Source of the DNA: Acidobacteriota bacterium
Lineage (GTDB): Bacteria; Acidobacteriota; Blastocatellia; Pyrinomonadales; Pyrinomonadaceae
Length of the DNA stretch: 64,000 nt
Direction: 5' to 3'
Assembly: GCA_003223025.1 (NCBI GenBank)
Contig: QHXR01000006.1
Location: forward strand, 228,681 to 292,680
Shown here piece after piece: positions 26,831 through 35,050 of the stretch. Within the stretch, counting starts at the first letter, position 1. Every line of letters begins with the position of its first letter. The notes under the pieces are model-generated. The model made no database searches. It saw only the letters and a list, made by a program, of their open reading frames with translations, and was not told the origin of the DNA. Position numbers and translations under genes: made by a program.

Positions 26831-27011
26831 TTCTAGTTTCTAGTCTCTAGTTTCTCTTCGGTGCTAACAGATATTCGTTGCGATACGCTAATGGATATTC
26901 GTTGCGATACTTCTTCTCACTTCTCACTTCTCACTTCTCACTTCTCACTTCTCACTTCTCACTTCTCACTTCTCACTTCTCATTTCTCATTTCTCACTTC
27001 TCACTTTCTAC
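26831..27011. repeat. Triple tandem array: TTCTAGT heptads, 24-bp duplication, 13 TTCTCAC heptads
   Basis: TTCTAGT, TTCTAGT, CTCTAGT (26831-26851); a 24-bp unit repeated twice with two changes (26863-26886, 26887-26910; core GATATTCGTTGCGATAC); then 13 consecutive heptads TTCTCAC, two reading TTCTCAT (26914-27004), decaying into TTTCTAC. It fills the space between the Smr gene start and the stop of the SH3 lipoprotein gene. The high unit identity suggests copy number may vary. Confidence 0.92.
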
Positions 27012-27013
27012 TT

Positions 27014-28156
27014 CTACTTCGGCTTCGCGAGTTGATACTGTGCGATGTCCTCAGGCGGAGTGACTTTTACACGACTCTTGTCGCGGAAGACGACGAATCT
27101 CTTCTCATCCATCTTTCCTTCAGGATTTCGCAGGTGAATGATAAATGTCTTGTTGTCGCCCTGACCCTCGACACGAAGCGGCAATTGTCCCCAGACATCC
27201 GTCGACGATCGCCACGCCGTGTAGTAACTCTGATCGTACTTGTCGAAAGCAAGCACCTGAATCCCGTCAAAATCAGGTTCGACACCATCGATCGGCTTCG
27301 ATATGTTCGATCGGGAAAGGATCACCCAATTACCCGGAGCCGAAAGTTTATCGGTCGCCACAGCCTTGCTCGCGACATCGGTATCAAGTCGCTGCCAGGT
27401 CACGAACTTTCGATTGTTCGCCTGGAAAAAAACGATGTCGGATGGAACCTGAAGCTCGACCTGCCGACCGAACAACCAACCGGCGGGTGCCGGCGAGACC
27501 GACGGATCCAATCGGATCTGATACCAAACGTCATACTTCTCGTCGAGTTTTTCAGGTTCACCTGCTTCGCGGGCCGCCTCGATCTCTTCGTTCTTGCTAC
27601 GCTTCGTCTGTTTCTCTTCGCCCTTCGCGGCGTCGTCGACATCGGCGACTTCCTGTTTCGGGACGAACTTCCAGTCCATGATCTCGAACGTCGAGCCTTG
27701 CGCGAGCTTCAATAGGATGTTCTCCGGACTCATGTCCGAAGCGAGCCTCAAGTTTGACGCGGCACGTAGCTGACCGGCCGCTTGCGGGGGAACGTCTTTG
27801 AACTCTTCGGCAAGTTTCTTCGACTTTTCAAGAATCTCGCTCGTGATGACATGCTGAGCCTCGATCCATCCTTCGGTTTTAGCCTCGTCGCGTGCGCGGA
27901 CGCGATACCACAGGATCTTTTCGAAATCGACCGAGTCGATCACGTCGAGCCGATCACCGCGTTTTACTTCGAGCAGGTCCGCCGCGACTACCGCATAAGA
28001 GGTTCGGATCTGCGCAGTTTTTGAGATGACGGTCGCGGTATCGGAAAGCCCAACGATGCTGGACACGCCGCTCACCGCTTGATCGACAACGCCGCAGCCG
28101 GGTGAAAAGCAGAGCGAAACCAGAAGGATTACAAGTAAAAATGCTTTAGATCTCAT
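27014..28156 (-). CDS. SH3-like lipoprotein
   Basis: 380 residues. [26 protein letters not shown] is a lipoprotein signal with the lipobox SPGC. An SH3-like region follows ([54 protein letters not shown], about 50-105), then a novel region with a low-complexity [27 protein letters not shown] segment and a C-terminal beta-rich part. ATG 28156 is chosen because it overlaps the upstream TAA by one base (TAATG), a coupled start. Probably anchored to the outer membrane; role unknown. Confidence 0.82.
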   Translation of the reverse strand: MRSKAFLLVILLVSLCFSPGCGVVDQAVSGVSSIVGLSDTATVISKTAQIRTSYAVVAADLLEVKRGDRLDVIDSVDFEKILWYRVRARDEAKTEGWIEAQHVITSEILEKSKKLAEEFKDVPPQAAGQLRAASNLRLASDMSPENILLKLAQGSTFEIMDWKFVPKQEVADVDDAAKGEEKQTKRSKNEEIEAAREAGEPEKLDEKYDVWYQIRLDPSVSPAPAGWLFGRQVELQVPSDIVFFQANNRKFVTWQRLDTDVASKAVATDKLSAPGNWVILSRSNISKPIDGVEPDFDGIQVLAFDKYDQSYYTAWRSSTDVWGQLPLRVEGQGDNKTFIIHLRNPEGKMDEKRFVVFRDKSRVKVTPPEDIAQYQLAKPK

Positions 28157-29646
28157 TAGAATGTTGCGGATAATTTCCGCCAATTATTATAACCCAGCCG
28201 ATCTAGCATGGCTTTCTGGCGGCCACTCAGTTTCTTCTTTACCTGAAGAGTCGTAACTGGCCCGGGATCCGAGTCTTCAATGCCCGCTGCGGCCAATTCA
28301 TCGGTCCATTCGATTTTATCGACACCGGCAACGTACCTATCGACAATCGATGTCGCGTTCGCTCCGGTCTTCAACATTTCTATCACCGCCGTATTACCGT
28401 CCACCGGAGCCGCCGGCTTCCGATGCTTCATATACAGATCCTTTAAGAGATTCTCGACGGAGCGCTTCCCTTTCGATTGTTCGAGCATCGCCAGATCCGT
28501 CAGAAAAGCGACGAGCATGCCGCGAGCGTAGATCTGAGTACTCGATCCGCCGAATCGATTTTTCGAAGCCTGGATCAGCGAGATTCTCTGCGACGGAGCA
28601 CTGTCGATCGTGTGAGCTCTCGACAGAGTATCCAGAAAATCATCGAAACGAATCCGGTTATCATCGATCCCAATTTTTAACGATTGATATAACGCAAAGC
28701 CTTCGTAAAACCAGTCGTAATTTCCCGTGAGATTCACTCCGTTCGGTATCCAGAGGTGGAAGATCTCGTGACGGAGTTGCTCGTCCAGACGTTGCGAGGA
28801 TTGTGTTTGGAACGGCGTGTCGGATGAAATGATAGTGACATTATTGCCGCGAGTCTCCGCTTCCCAGGCTCCCGGATCGGTCGGTGTCGGAAACCGCGCG
28901 ATCGCGACGAACGGAAGTTCAGCAGAAGAACGCTGCCCGTAGCGATGCTCGTATTTCACGTACAACTCTCTCGCACTGTCCGCCGCGCTCGACGCCGCAA
29001 ACTTCCATTCACCCGAGATAAGAAAAGCGACCCGATCCGGCTGATTCGAAGAGGCCCCGCGTTTCCAAACGTAGCCCACATAAAAAACCGCGTCCTCGAC
29101 GTCTTCGACCTCGAAGGTATTACCACTTCTTTTTTCGGATGAATGGACAAACAAATGACCGTCATCATGCGTTGCGGGAGTTTCGAATGTCAGTCTACCG
29201 GATCGCTTCGATTTATCCGCAACCTCCGGTAACAGATCAGCAAGCATCAAAATTCCGGTTCCATTTACAAACCACGACGCGTGTGCCGCTGCAGAACGAT
29301 TTTTTAGTGGAGTGACGTCAATCGTATACGTCCACCGCACAAAGTTAGCATCGCTCAGGTATTCACCGTCGGAGAGTTTTTTGAACGCAACCTCTGCTCC
29401 CGCAGAATCGAAAAGTCGTAGATCCGATATTCGGTTCGCCAAGCCTTGCGTTCCGGCGACTGATCGAAGGAAGGAAAGATTTTTCCGATTCGAGCCCGTG
29501 GCAAACTTTCCATCAACGTTGATTAGCTCCGGATTTTTGGCATCGATCGTCATCGTCGCCACCGTTTCCTGCCCTCGAACCGACGCGGCTGCCATGAGAA
29601 ACAGGACGACAGACGCCAGATAAAATAAAAGAAAGGACTTTGACAT
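28156..29646 (-). CDS. Secreted gluzincin-type metallopeptidase, M61-like
   Basis: 496 residues. Signal peptide (1-25, ending VRG), a beta-rich N-terminal half, then LRHEIFHLWIPN (HExxH, about residue 290) followed by YEGFALYQSLK (third zinc ligand Glu about 22 residues later), the M61/M1 gluzincin arrangement. The PDZ domain usual in M61 is not seen; the C terminus has a PVTTLQVKKKLSGRQKAMLDRLGYNN segment instead. Translationally coupled to the SH3 lipoprotein gene. Family call by motif order; substrate unknown. Confidence 0.75.
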   Translation of the reverse strand: MSKSFLLFYLASVVLFLMAAASVRGQETVATMTIDAKNPELINVDGKFATGSNRKNLSFLRSVAGTQGLANRISDLRLFDSAGAEVAFKKLSDGEYLSDANFVRWTYTIDVTPLKNRSAAAHASWFVNGTGILMLADLLPEVADKSKRSGRLTFETPATHDDGHLFVHSSEKRSGNTFEVEDVEDAVFYVGYVWKRGASSNQPDRVAFLISGEWKFAASSAADSARELYVKYEHRYGQRSSAELPFVAIARFPTPTDPGAWEAETRGNNVTIISSDTPFQTQSSQRLDEQLRHEIFHLWIPNGVNLTGNYDWFYEGFALYQSLKIGIDDNRIRFDDFLDTLSRAHTIDSAPSQRISLIQASKNRFGGSSTQIYARGMLVAFLTDLAMLEQSKGKRSVENLLKDLYMKHRKPAAPVDGNTAVIEMLKTGANATSIVDRYVAGVDKIEWTDELAAAGIEDSDPGPVTTLQVKKKLSGRQKAMLDRLGYNNWRKLSATF

Positions 29647-29717
29647 CGAAATTGGCTCGGAACTAAACTAGTTGCTTGCTCGTAGGCGTCTTTAGGCTCT
29701 AATAGGATATTAATTTC

Positions 29718-29795
29718 ATGAGTCTTATCAAAATCTTTATTTACGCTCTGGTGTTCGTACTAAGCCTGCTCTTTCTGGGACGCGTCTTTTTCTAA
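29718..29795 (+). CDS. Possible 25-residue membrane peptide
   Basis: MSLIKIFIYALVFVLSLLFLGRVFF, essentially one transmembrane helix with a positive N side. An AGGA lies about 11 bases upstream, and TTGCTC-N18-TAATAG forms a plausible promoter further up. It precedes purH on the same strand. Too short to prove by coding statistics. Confidence 0.4.
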   Translation: MSLIKIFIYALVFVLSLLFLGRVFF

Positions 29796-29865
29796 GGAGC
29801 ATGGCTTACGGATGCGATTCCCGGCTGCTCTTCGTGACCAGCCCAAAGTAGATTTGTTGTTAATG

Positions 29866-29895
29866 AGCGGTCGCTTTCGACCGCTTTTCGTTTTT
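29866..29895 (+). terminator. Terminator-like hairpin immediately before purH (possible attenuator)
   Basis: AGCGGTCG-CTTT-CGACCGCT, 8-bp stem (29866-29873 with 29878-29885), followed by TTTCGTTTTT and then directly the purH ATG at 29896. Such a structure would stop transcripts from upstream before purH, or act as an attenuator; no Shine-Dalgarno lies between it and the ATG. Confidence 0.65.
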
Positions 29896-31557
29896 ATGAC
29901 CGAACTTAGAAAGATAAAACGAGCCCTTATCAGTATCTCCGATAAAACCGGAGCAGTGGATCTTGCAAAAGCCTTGCGCGAATTTGGTGTCGATATTATC
30001 TCGACCGGTGGAACCGCGCGAACGTTAAGGGACTTCGGGATCGATGTCACGGATGTCTCGGACATCACCGGCTTCCCCGAGATGATGGACGGACGCGTAA
30101 AGACGCTTCACCCTAAGATGCATGGCGCATTTCTGGCGCTGCGCGACAACCCGGAGCACGTCGCTTCGATGACGGAACACGGTATCGAACCGATCGACAT
30201 GGTCGTCGTGAATCTTTACCCGTTCGAAGAAACGGTTGCGAAAGAAGACGTCTCGCTCGAAGACGCGGTCGAGAATATCGACATCGGCGGACCCGCGATG
30301 ATCCGTTCTGCTTCGAAGAATTGGCGGGATGTCGCAGTCGTCACTGATCCGCGACTCTATGAGGGATTGATCGAAGAGTTGCGACGCAACGAAGGTTCGC
30401 TCTCGCTCGAGACTCGACAGCGTCTCGCCGTTCTCGCGTACACGCGTACGGCGGGTTACGATCTCGCCATTTCATCGTATCTCGCGAAACAATTGAGCGA
30501 CGATGAACTCGCACTGATCGAGCCGTTGAATCCGCTGCAGAATTTGATGTTCATCGAGTCCGACGATGTCCTCGAGGACGCGGCTTCCGCTGACGGAGTG
30601 GTTCTCTCTTCCGACACACTCGACATTCATCTCGCAAAGATCACCGACCTTCGTTACGGTGAAAATCCACACCAGCATGCGGCGTTATTCTCGAACGGCG
30701 ATCCGGGTGGCATCGCGAATGCCGAGCAACTCCACGGCAAGGAGATGTCGTTCAACAATTACGTCGACGCAGAAGCAGCATGGAACCTGGTTCAGGATTT
30801 TCAAGACACGGCCGTCGCGATCGTCAAACACACGAACCCGTCGGGTGTCGGCATCGGATCCACAAACGAAGAAGCTTATCGCCGAGCTCTTTCGACGGAT
30901 CCCGTTTCCGCGTTCGGAGGTATCGTCGCGTTCAATCTGAAAGTCGATGCAGCGGTCGCAGCTTTGGTGATCGAAGTTTTCTCGGAGGTTATCGTCGCTC
31001 CCGAATACGATCACGAAGCTCTCGAAATTTTTAGAAGCAAGAAGAACCTTCGCATTCTAAAATTGCCGGCCACGAACAACGAACAACGAACGACTCCGGA
31101 ATACAAACAGATCTCGGGCGGCTTCCTCGTTCAGGACTCGGACACGCTGCGGATCGACGCGGACCAACTCAAAATCGTTTCGAAGCGCCCGCCGACCGAA
31201 GCAGAGCTGAAGTCTATGCTCCTCGCATGGAGAGTCTGTAAGCATGTGAAATCAAACGCGATCGTCCTTGCGAATGAGTATCAGACGATCGGCGTCGGCT
31301 CCGGACAAATGAATCGCGTGGACTCCGTCCGGATCGCGGCGATGCGAGCCGAGCGATTCAATCTCCCGATAAAAGGCTCGGCCCTCGCGTCAGACGCGTT
31401 CTTCCCGTTCCGCGATAACGTCGACGAGGCAGCAAAAATGGGAGTCTCAGCGATTATTCAGCCCGGCGGCTCGGTGAAGGACGCGGATTCTATCGCAGCG
31501 GCCGACGAACACGGTCTGGCGATGGCATTTACCGGTTTTCGCCATTTCAAACACTGA
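29896..31557 (+). CDS. purH: Bifunctional AICAR formyltransferase / IMP cyclohydrolase
   Basis: 553 residues, some 25-40 longer than usual. The N-terminal IMP cyclohydrolase (KRALISISDKTGAVDLAKALREFGVDIISTGGTARTLRD) and the AICAR transformylase (DLRYGENPHQHAA; VKHTNPSGVG; PVSAFGGIVAFN; end AMAFTGFRHFKH) are intact, so it catalyses the last two steps of IMP synthesis. Two in-frame foreign-looking inserts explain the extra length. One is a decayed palindromic element just before the RYGENPHQ motif (ASADGVVLS); the other is a CACGAAC/AACGAAC heptad run giving NNEQRTT. Both lie at loop-like positions. Confidence 0.95.
   Translation: MTELRKIKRALISISDKTGAVDLAKALREFGVDIISTGGTARTLRDFGIDVTDVSDITGFPEMMDGRVKTLHPKMHGAFLALRDNPEHVASMTEHGIEPIDMVVVNLYPFEETVAKEDVSLEDAVENIDIGGPAMIRSASKNWRDVAVVTDPRLYEGLIEELRRNEGSLSLETRQRLAVLAYTRTAGYDLAISSYLAKQLSDDELALIEPLNPLQNLMFIESDDVLEDAASADGVVLSSDTLDIHLAKITDLRYGENPHQHAALFSNGDPGGIANAEQLHGKEMSFNNYVDAEAAWNLVQDFQDTAVAIVKHTNPSGVGIGSTNEEAYRRALSTDPVSAFGGIVAFNLKVDAAVAALVIEVFSEVIVAPEYDHEALEIFRSKKNLRILKLPATNNEQRTTPEYKQISGGFLVQDSDTLRIDADQLKIVSKRPPTEAELKSMLLAWRVCKHVKSNAIVLANEYQTIGVGSGQMNRVDSVRIAAMRAERFNLPIKGSALASDAFFPFRDNVDEAAKMGVSAIIQPGGSVKDADSIAAADEHGLAMAFTGFRHFKH
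30571..30612. repeat. Decayed palindromic element in frame inside purH
   Basis: CTCGAGGACGCGGCTTCCGC then TGACGGAGTGGTTCTCTCTT matches the 3' part of the element found twice in xdhA (GCCGCTTCGGCTGACGGGGT then GGTTCTTTC). It reads in the same frame as the second xdhA copy and gives the identical peptide ASADGVVLS. Confidence 0.65.
31071..31091. repeat. Three heptads in frame inside purH
   Basis: CACGAAC, AACGAAC, AACGAAC. Same unit type as the right arm at 13140-13167. They encode TNNEQR and keep the frame open. Confidence 0.7.
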
Positions 31558-31595
31558 CTTTAAACGCCGTTAGTTAATGTTATGCATTAAATTGC

Positions 31596-31624
31596 TTGAC
31601 AGGCGCGCCGGCATTCCGTATATT
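31596..31624 (+). promoter_or_regulatory. Strong orphan sigma70 promoter
   Basis: TTGACA (31596-31601), a 17-base spacer and TATATT (31619-31624). It points away from purH's end into the 3' end of the minus-strand comEC gene. No plus-strand ORF follows, so it may make a small or antisense RNA. Confidence 0.55.
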
Positions 31625-31664
31625 CTCTCTAAACAAGACGACTGAAGGAACGCTCAAGAGGTTT

Positions 31665-31723
31665 GAAACTCGAACTTTTCGGGCGTTTCTCTATTTGAAT
31701 TAAGGTAAAAACGTTCGAGTTTC
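31665..31723. repeat. 11-bp inverted repeat spanning the comEC stop codon
   Basis: GAAACTCGAAC (31665-31675) and GTTCGAGTTTC (31713-31723) pair perfectly across 37 bases. The inner CGCTC/GGGCG segment adds more pairing. It could fold in an RNA from the promoter at 31596, or act at the end of the comEC message. Confidence 0.5.
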
Positions 31724-34372
31724 CAAAGAATCTCCATCCGTCTCGATCGTGATCGTTCCCTTCTCTCCGGTTCGGAAAACTTTAGCTCCGGCGGACAGCC
31801 AACGCTCGACGACCTCCGCATGCGGATGTCCGAAACGCGATCTTCGCCCGACTGAAATGATCGAGATCAAGGGTTGAGTGCATTTTACGAACGCGTCGGT
31901 CGACGATGTGCGACTCCCGTGATGCGGAACTTTCACGACATCGACATCAAGTCCTTCACAACCGCCATCAACTAAATTTTGTTCAGAGCCCTTTTCGATG
32001 TCGCCCGTCATCAGAAAAGACTTCAAACCGTACTCAATCTTCAAGACAACCGACGAGTTATTTGCCGAGCCCGAATCTGCGTTCGTACGCGGATTCAAAA
32101 TGTTCAAGGTCACGCCGGCGATCGAAAACTTATCACCGCGGTGAGTCGCCTTGACCGGAATTTGATGCTGAGCCGCCACCCGCATCAGGTCGTCGTATTC
32201 CGGATCTCCGCTCGGCGTGCTTCCGACCAGTACCTCATTGATGTGAAAGTTCTTCGCCACATCGCTCAGTCCTTGCATGTGGTCCGCATCTGCGTGCGTC
32301 GCGACGAGATAGTCGATTCGCGAATAACCTTGCTCCCAAAGAAATTCCGAAACGACCGCTTCGCCGATCCTCGGCGTATCCGGAAAGAAACCCGAGCCGT
32401 CGTCTGCGGCACGAAGATCGGGTTTACCTCCGCCGTCGATGAGCATCGTTTCTCCATCGGGAAAAACGACGAGTGCCGAATCGCCTTGTCCGACATCAAG
32501 GAAATGAATTCTCAATTTCCCATCCGGCCCCGGCGCGCTCAGCGGATGCAGAATGATGATCATACCGAGCATCATTACCGCTACCGGCGCGACGGTGATC
32601 GACAATCTCCATGTACCATTTCGAAGATCGAACGGACGCCAAGCAAGAACCCGTCGGGCCGCGAGCGCGACGGCGATGCCGTAGAGAATGTAGACGCATC
32701 GACCGACGCCGGAATACGCCGGCAGTCTAAATCCCGCGTAGCCGAGATCTGAAAGCCATGCCGGCACAGACATCATCGCAGCATTAAAAAACTCGGTTAA
32801 CTCGACAAGAGGAGCCGCGAGCCAATAGCTAGCTTTAGAGACAAGAACGGCAAACACTCCGGCGAAGCTTTCCGCTGCCAGAAAAAATCCGACCCACAGA
32901 TTCAATAGGATCGATGCCGCGGAAACTCGATGAAAATAAATGATGACGACCGGCAACATCCAGATCTGAACGATAAGCGAGACGATAGCTCCTTCAAATA
33001 AATACGCCGTTAAGGTTTGGACATTCGTCGCCATCCAAAATCTCAAGCCGGAACGTTTGAATAGATTTGCCGACCATATGCGACGCGAATTCTCCATCTT
33101 CCAAACCGTTTCGTTCCAGTAAAGAAGCTCGCAGAACCGGCGCAGTTTGTCTGGAACATTCGGCGGAAACGGCTCTTCGGATGTCGGCATCCATCGTCCG
33201 ATCGCCCGAAGTTTCTCGACGATCGGGAACGCGCACGCGACGATCGAGCAAACGCTTACGACCGTCAGTTGAAATGACGGAGTGAACAGATCGGAAGGTC
33301 TCCAAACAAGAAGCATCAACACGCACGCGCCGAATGCATTCAGTTGCGAACCGTGTCGTTCGAAAATATGCGAAAACAAAAGCACCGTAAACATCAGGCT
33401 CGCGCGGACGACCGGAACGTCGGCTCCGACTGCGATCGTGTAGGCCCACAGGAAAATTGCGGCGATCGTGAATTGCAGACTTCGCCGCCTTGAGAATAAA
33501 GAGACGATCCAAACAGCCAAGCCTCCGATAAAAGTGATGTGGAGACCCGATATCACGAGCACGTGAAACGTCCCGCCATCGCGAAAAACGTCCGCCGTCC
33601 GCCCGTCGAGAAAATGTTTGTCTCCAAGCAGCGAAGCGATGAGCACTCCCGCTGTTTGAGGAGAAAACGATCGCTGAAAATCTCCGATCAACGCGTGCCG
33701 CCGTCGATAGATCCAATCTCCGGGCGTCCAGGTCGGAAGACCGCCTACGTTTTCGATAAGGAGCGGGCTCTTGAGCGTCGCTTTGGCGTCTATTCCCTGG
33801 CTATCTAACATGGAGACGCGCGAAGGGACGCCCGGATTCTGAAATTCTTCCTCACGATCCAGCCTGCAGAATGCTCTGATCTTCGATCCCGCGTGTACAT
33901 CCAGTTCTTGAAACCCGTCAGCGGCCTGCGAATCCGACAACGGGACAAAGAGGCGAATTCGCCCCGTCACTGAACTTTCTTCAGACTTGAATCGAAGCTT
34001 CTCGGCGGCGACCAAAATAAATATTCCGTCGTTCGCGAGCTCCAGACTTCCTATCACCACGCCTTCGACTGCGACGGGCTCGTGTGATGCGATCCGTCCT
34101 TCGTCGTAGATCCTGCGAACGCGATTTTCGGAAATGCTCGAGATCTCCGATTGCAGAGCTATCATTCCGAGCAGGACAAAAGAGAGCGGTAAGAGAAACT
34201 TCGAAACTCTAGGCAACACGGCGGCGAGCGTCGCGAGGAAAATCGCGACAGCGAATGGAACGACAAGACCGGTTTCGATAAAGTGCCGGCACGTGACACC
34301 AAGCGTGAAGTACGCGGCGAGCCAAGCCAGGGGATGGCGGCTGAAGTTTTGTGGGAGAGATTCTTCAGACAT
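31700..34372 (-). CDS. comEC: DNA internalisation-related competence protein ComEC/Rec2
   Basis: 890 residues. An N-terminal membrane and DUF4131 region is followed by the Competence domain with many membrane helices (about 220-590) and a C-terminal metallo-beta-lactamase domain (from about 630: IHFLDVGQGDSALVVFPDGETMLIDGG; YLVATHADADHMQGL; VPHHGSRTSSTDAF). The HxDxDH zinc motif is intact, as in ComEC proteins thought to degrade the non-transforming strand. The protein forms the inner-membrane channel for DNA uptake. Downstream of comEA by 17 bases, one operon. Confidence 0.95.
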   Translation of the reverse strand: MSEESLPQNFSRHPLAWLAAYFTLGVTCRHFIETGLVVPFAVAIFLATLAAVLPRVSKFLLPLSFVLLGMIALQSEISSISENRVRRIYDEGRIASHEPVAVEGVVIGSLELANDGIFILVAAEKLRFKSEESSVTGRIRLFVPLSDSQAADGFQELDVHAGSKIRAFCRLDREEEFQNPGVPSRVSMLDSQGIDAKATLKSPLLIENVGGLPTWTPGDWIYRRRHALIGDFQRSFSPQTAGVLIASLLGDKHFLDGRTADVFRDGGTFHVLVISGLHITFIGGLAVWIVSLFSRRRSLQFTIAAIFLWAYTIAVGADVPVVRASLMFTVLLFSHIFERHGSQLNAFGACVLMLLVWRPSDLFTPSFQLTVVSVCSIVACAFPIVEKLRAIGRWMPTSEEPFPPNVPDKLRRFCELLYWNETVWKMENSRRIWSANLFKRSGLRFWMATNVQTLTAYLFEGAIVSLIVQIWMLPVVIIYFHRVSAASILLNLWVGFFLAAESFAGVFAVLVSKASYWLAAPLVELTEFFNAAMMSVPAWLSDLGYAGFRLPAYSGVGRCVYILYGIAVALAARRVLAWRPFDLRNGTWRLSITVAPVAVMMLGMIIILHPLSAPGPDGKLRIHFLDVGQGDSALVVFPDGETMLIDGGGKPDLRAADDGSGFFPDTPRIGEAVVSEFLWEQGYSRIDYLVATHADADHMQGLSDVAKNFHINEVLVGSTPSGDPEYDDLMRVAAQHQIPVKATHRGDKFSIAGVTLNILNPRTNADSGSANNSSVVLKIEYGLKSFLMTGDIEKGSEQNLVDGGCEGLDVDVVKVPHHGSRTSSTDAFVKCTQPLISIISVGRRSRFGHPHAEVVERWLSAGAKVFRTGEKGTITIETDGDSLETRTFLP

Positions 34373-34389
34373 TTTTCGGAGTTAGAAAT

Positions 34390-34725
34390 TTATTCGATCG
34401 ATATATAGCTCCTGAATTCGCGAAATCGTTTCTCGCTTATTCCATCGACAATAAGAATTTCCTCGGGCCGTCGAAAGGGTCCGTAAAGCTTGCGATGTTC
34501 GATGATCTTTTTTGCTGATGCCGGACCGACGCCCGGAATCTTTTGTAATTCCGTAACGTCGGCCGTGTTGATGTTGATAGCCTTTGCCGATGCCGCGATC
34601 GGTGTGTGCGGAAGTCCGGAAATGGATTGAGATTCGTTTCGCGTGCAGCTCAGTTGAGTCGCGAAAGCGAGTAGAAAGAAAATGGAAAAAGTTGTCAGCT
34701 TATCGTGGGAATAATTCGCTGGCAT
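34390..34725 (-). CDS. comEA: ComEA-like helix-hairpin-helix DNA-binding lipoprotein
   Basis: 111 residues. The N-terminal signal ends in a lipobox-like TQLSC. Two helix-hairpin-helix motifs follow: ININTADVTELQKIPGVGPASAKKIIEHRKLYGPFRRPEEILIVDGISEKRF. ComEA binds incoming double-stranded DNA at the cell surface or periplasm and delivers it to ComEC, whose gene follows at once. The putative lipid anchor replaces the usual transmembrane helix. Confidence 0.9.
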   Translation of the reverse strand: MPANYSHDKLTTFSIFFLLAFATQLSCTRNESQSISGLPHTPIAASAKAININTADVTELQKIPGVGPASAKKIIEHRKLYGPFRRPEEILIVDGISEKRFREFRSYISIE

Positions 34726-35050
34726 ATTCGCGCTCGACTTGTGTGCAAAATGCTAGAAGTCTAAATGTTACAAAGCCTTGAACTAATTAATTCTCTCGAA
34801 ACACGGCGTTTTTCCACAAATTCTGTGGAAAAGTAATTTCGAACCGTTCGTAAACGTGAATCAACCTCGATATCGGAATAGAAGAGGAGAAATGGAGAGC
34901 CGGAGTTCGTTCGCCTTAACTGCGACGTGGTAAACGGTTCCGCAAAATCCGACATCAGACATCGTGTTCTACCCTTTCCGTCGATATTAGCAGATACGGC
35001 CAGGCGACGAAATTCGGTCGACAATCTGGTAGAATTCAGTTCGATTTCTT
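34726..35050. other. Divergent spacer comEA / dsbA-like gene
   Basis: 325 bases. It must hold two promoters. An 87-codon minus-strand frame (34761-35024) crosses it but has no recognisable content or ribosome site. A+T-rich next to comEA. No repeat family member was recognised, unusual for this window. Confidence 0.5.

Noticed and set aside
26914-27004. Possible CRISPR-like array
   Set aside because: The repeat unit is 7 bp with no spacers and there are no cas genes; it is a simple tandem repeat.
26861-27715. 284-codon plus-strand ORF beginning in the TTCTCAC array
   Set aside because: It starts with repeat-encoded residues (SHFSLLT repeats) and then runs antisense to the well-supported SH3 lipoprotein gene; a shadow frame.
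29801-29850. 16-codon ORF after AAGGAG before purH
   Set aside because: The ribosome box is only one or two bases from the ATG and the peptide has no notable features.
34761-35024. 87-codon minus-strand ORF in the comEA/dsbA-like spacer
   Set aside because: No recognisable motif, signal or ribosome site, and it lies in a divergent promoter region.
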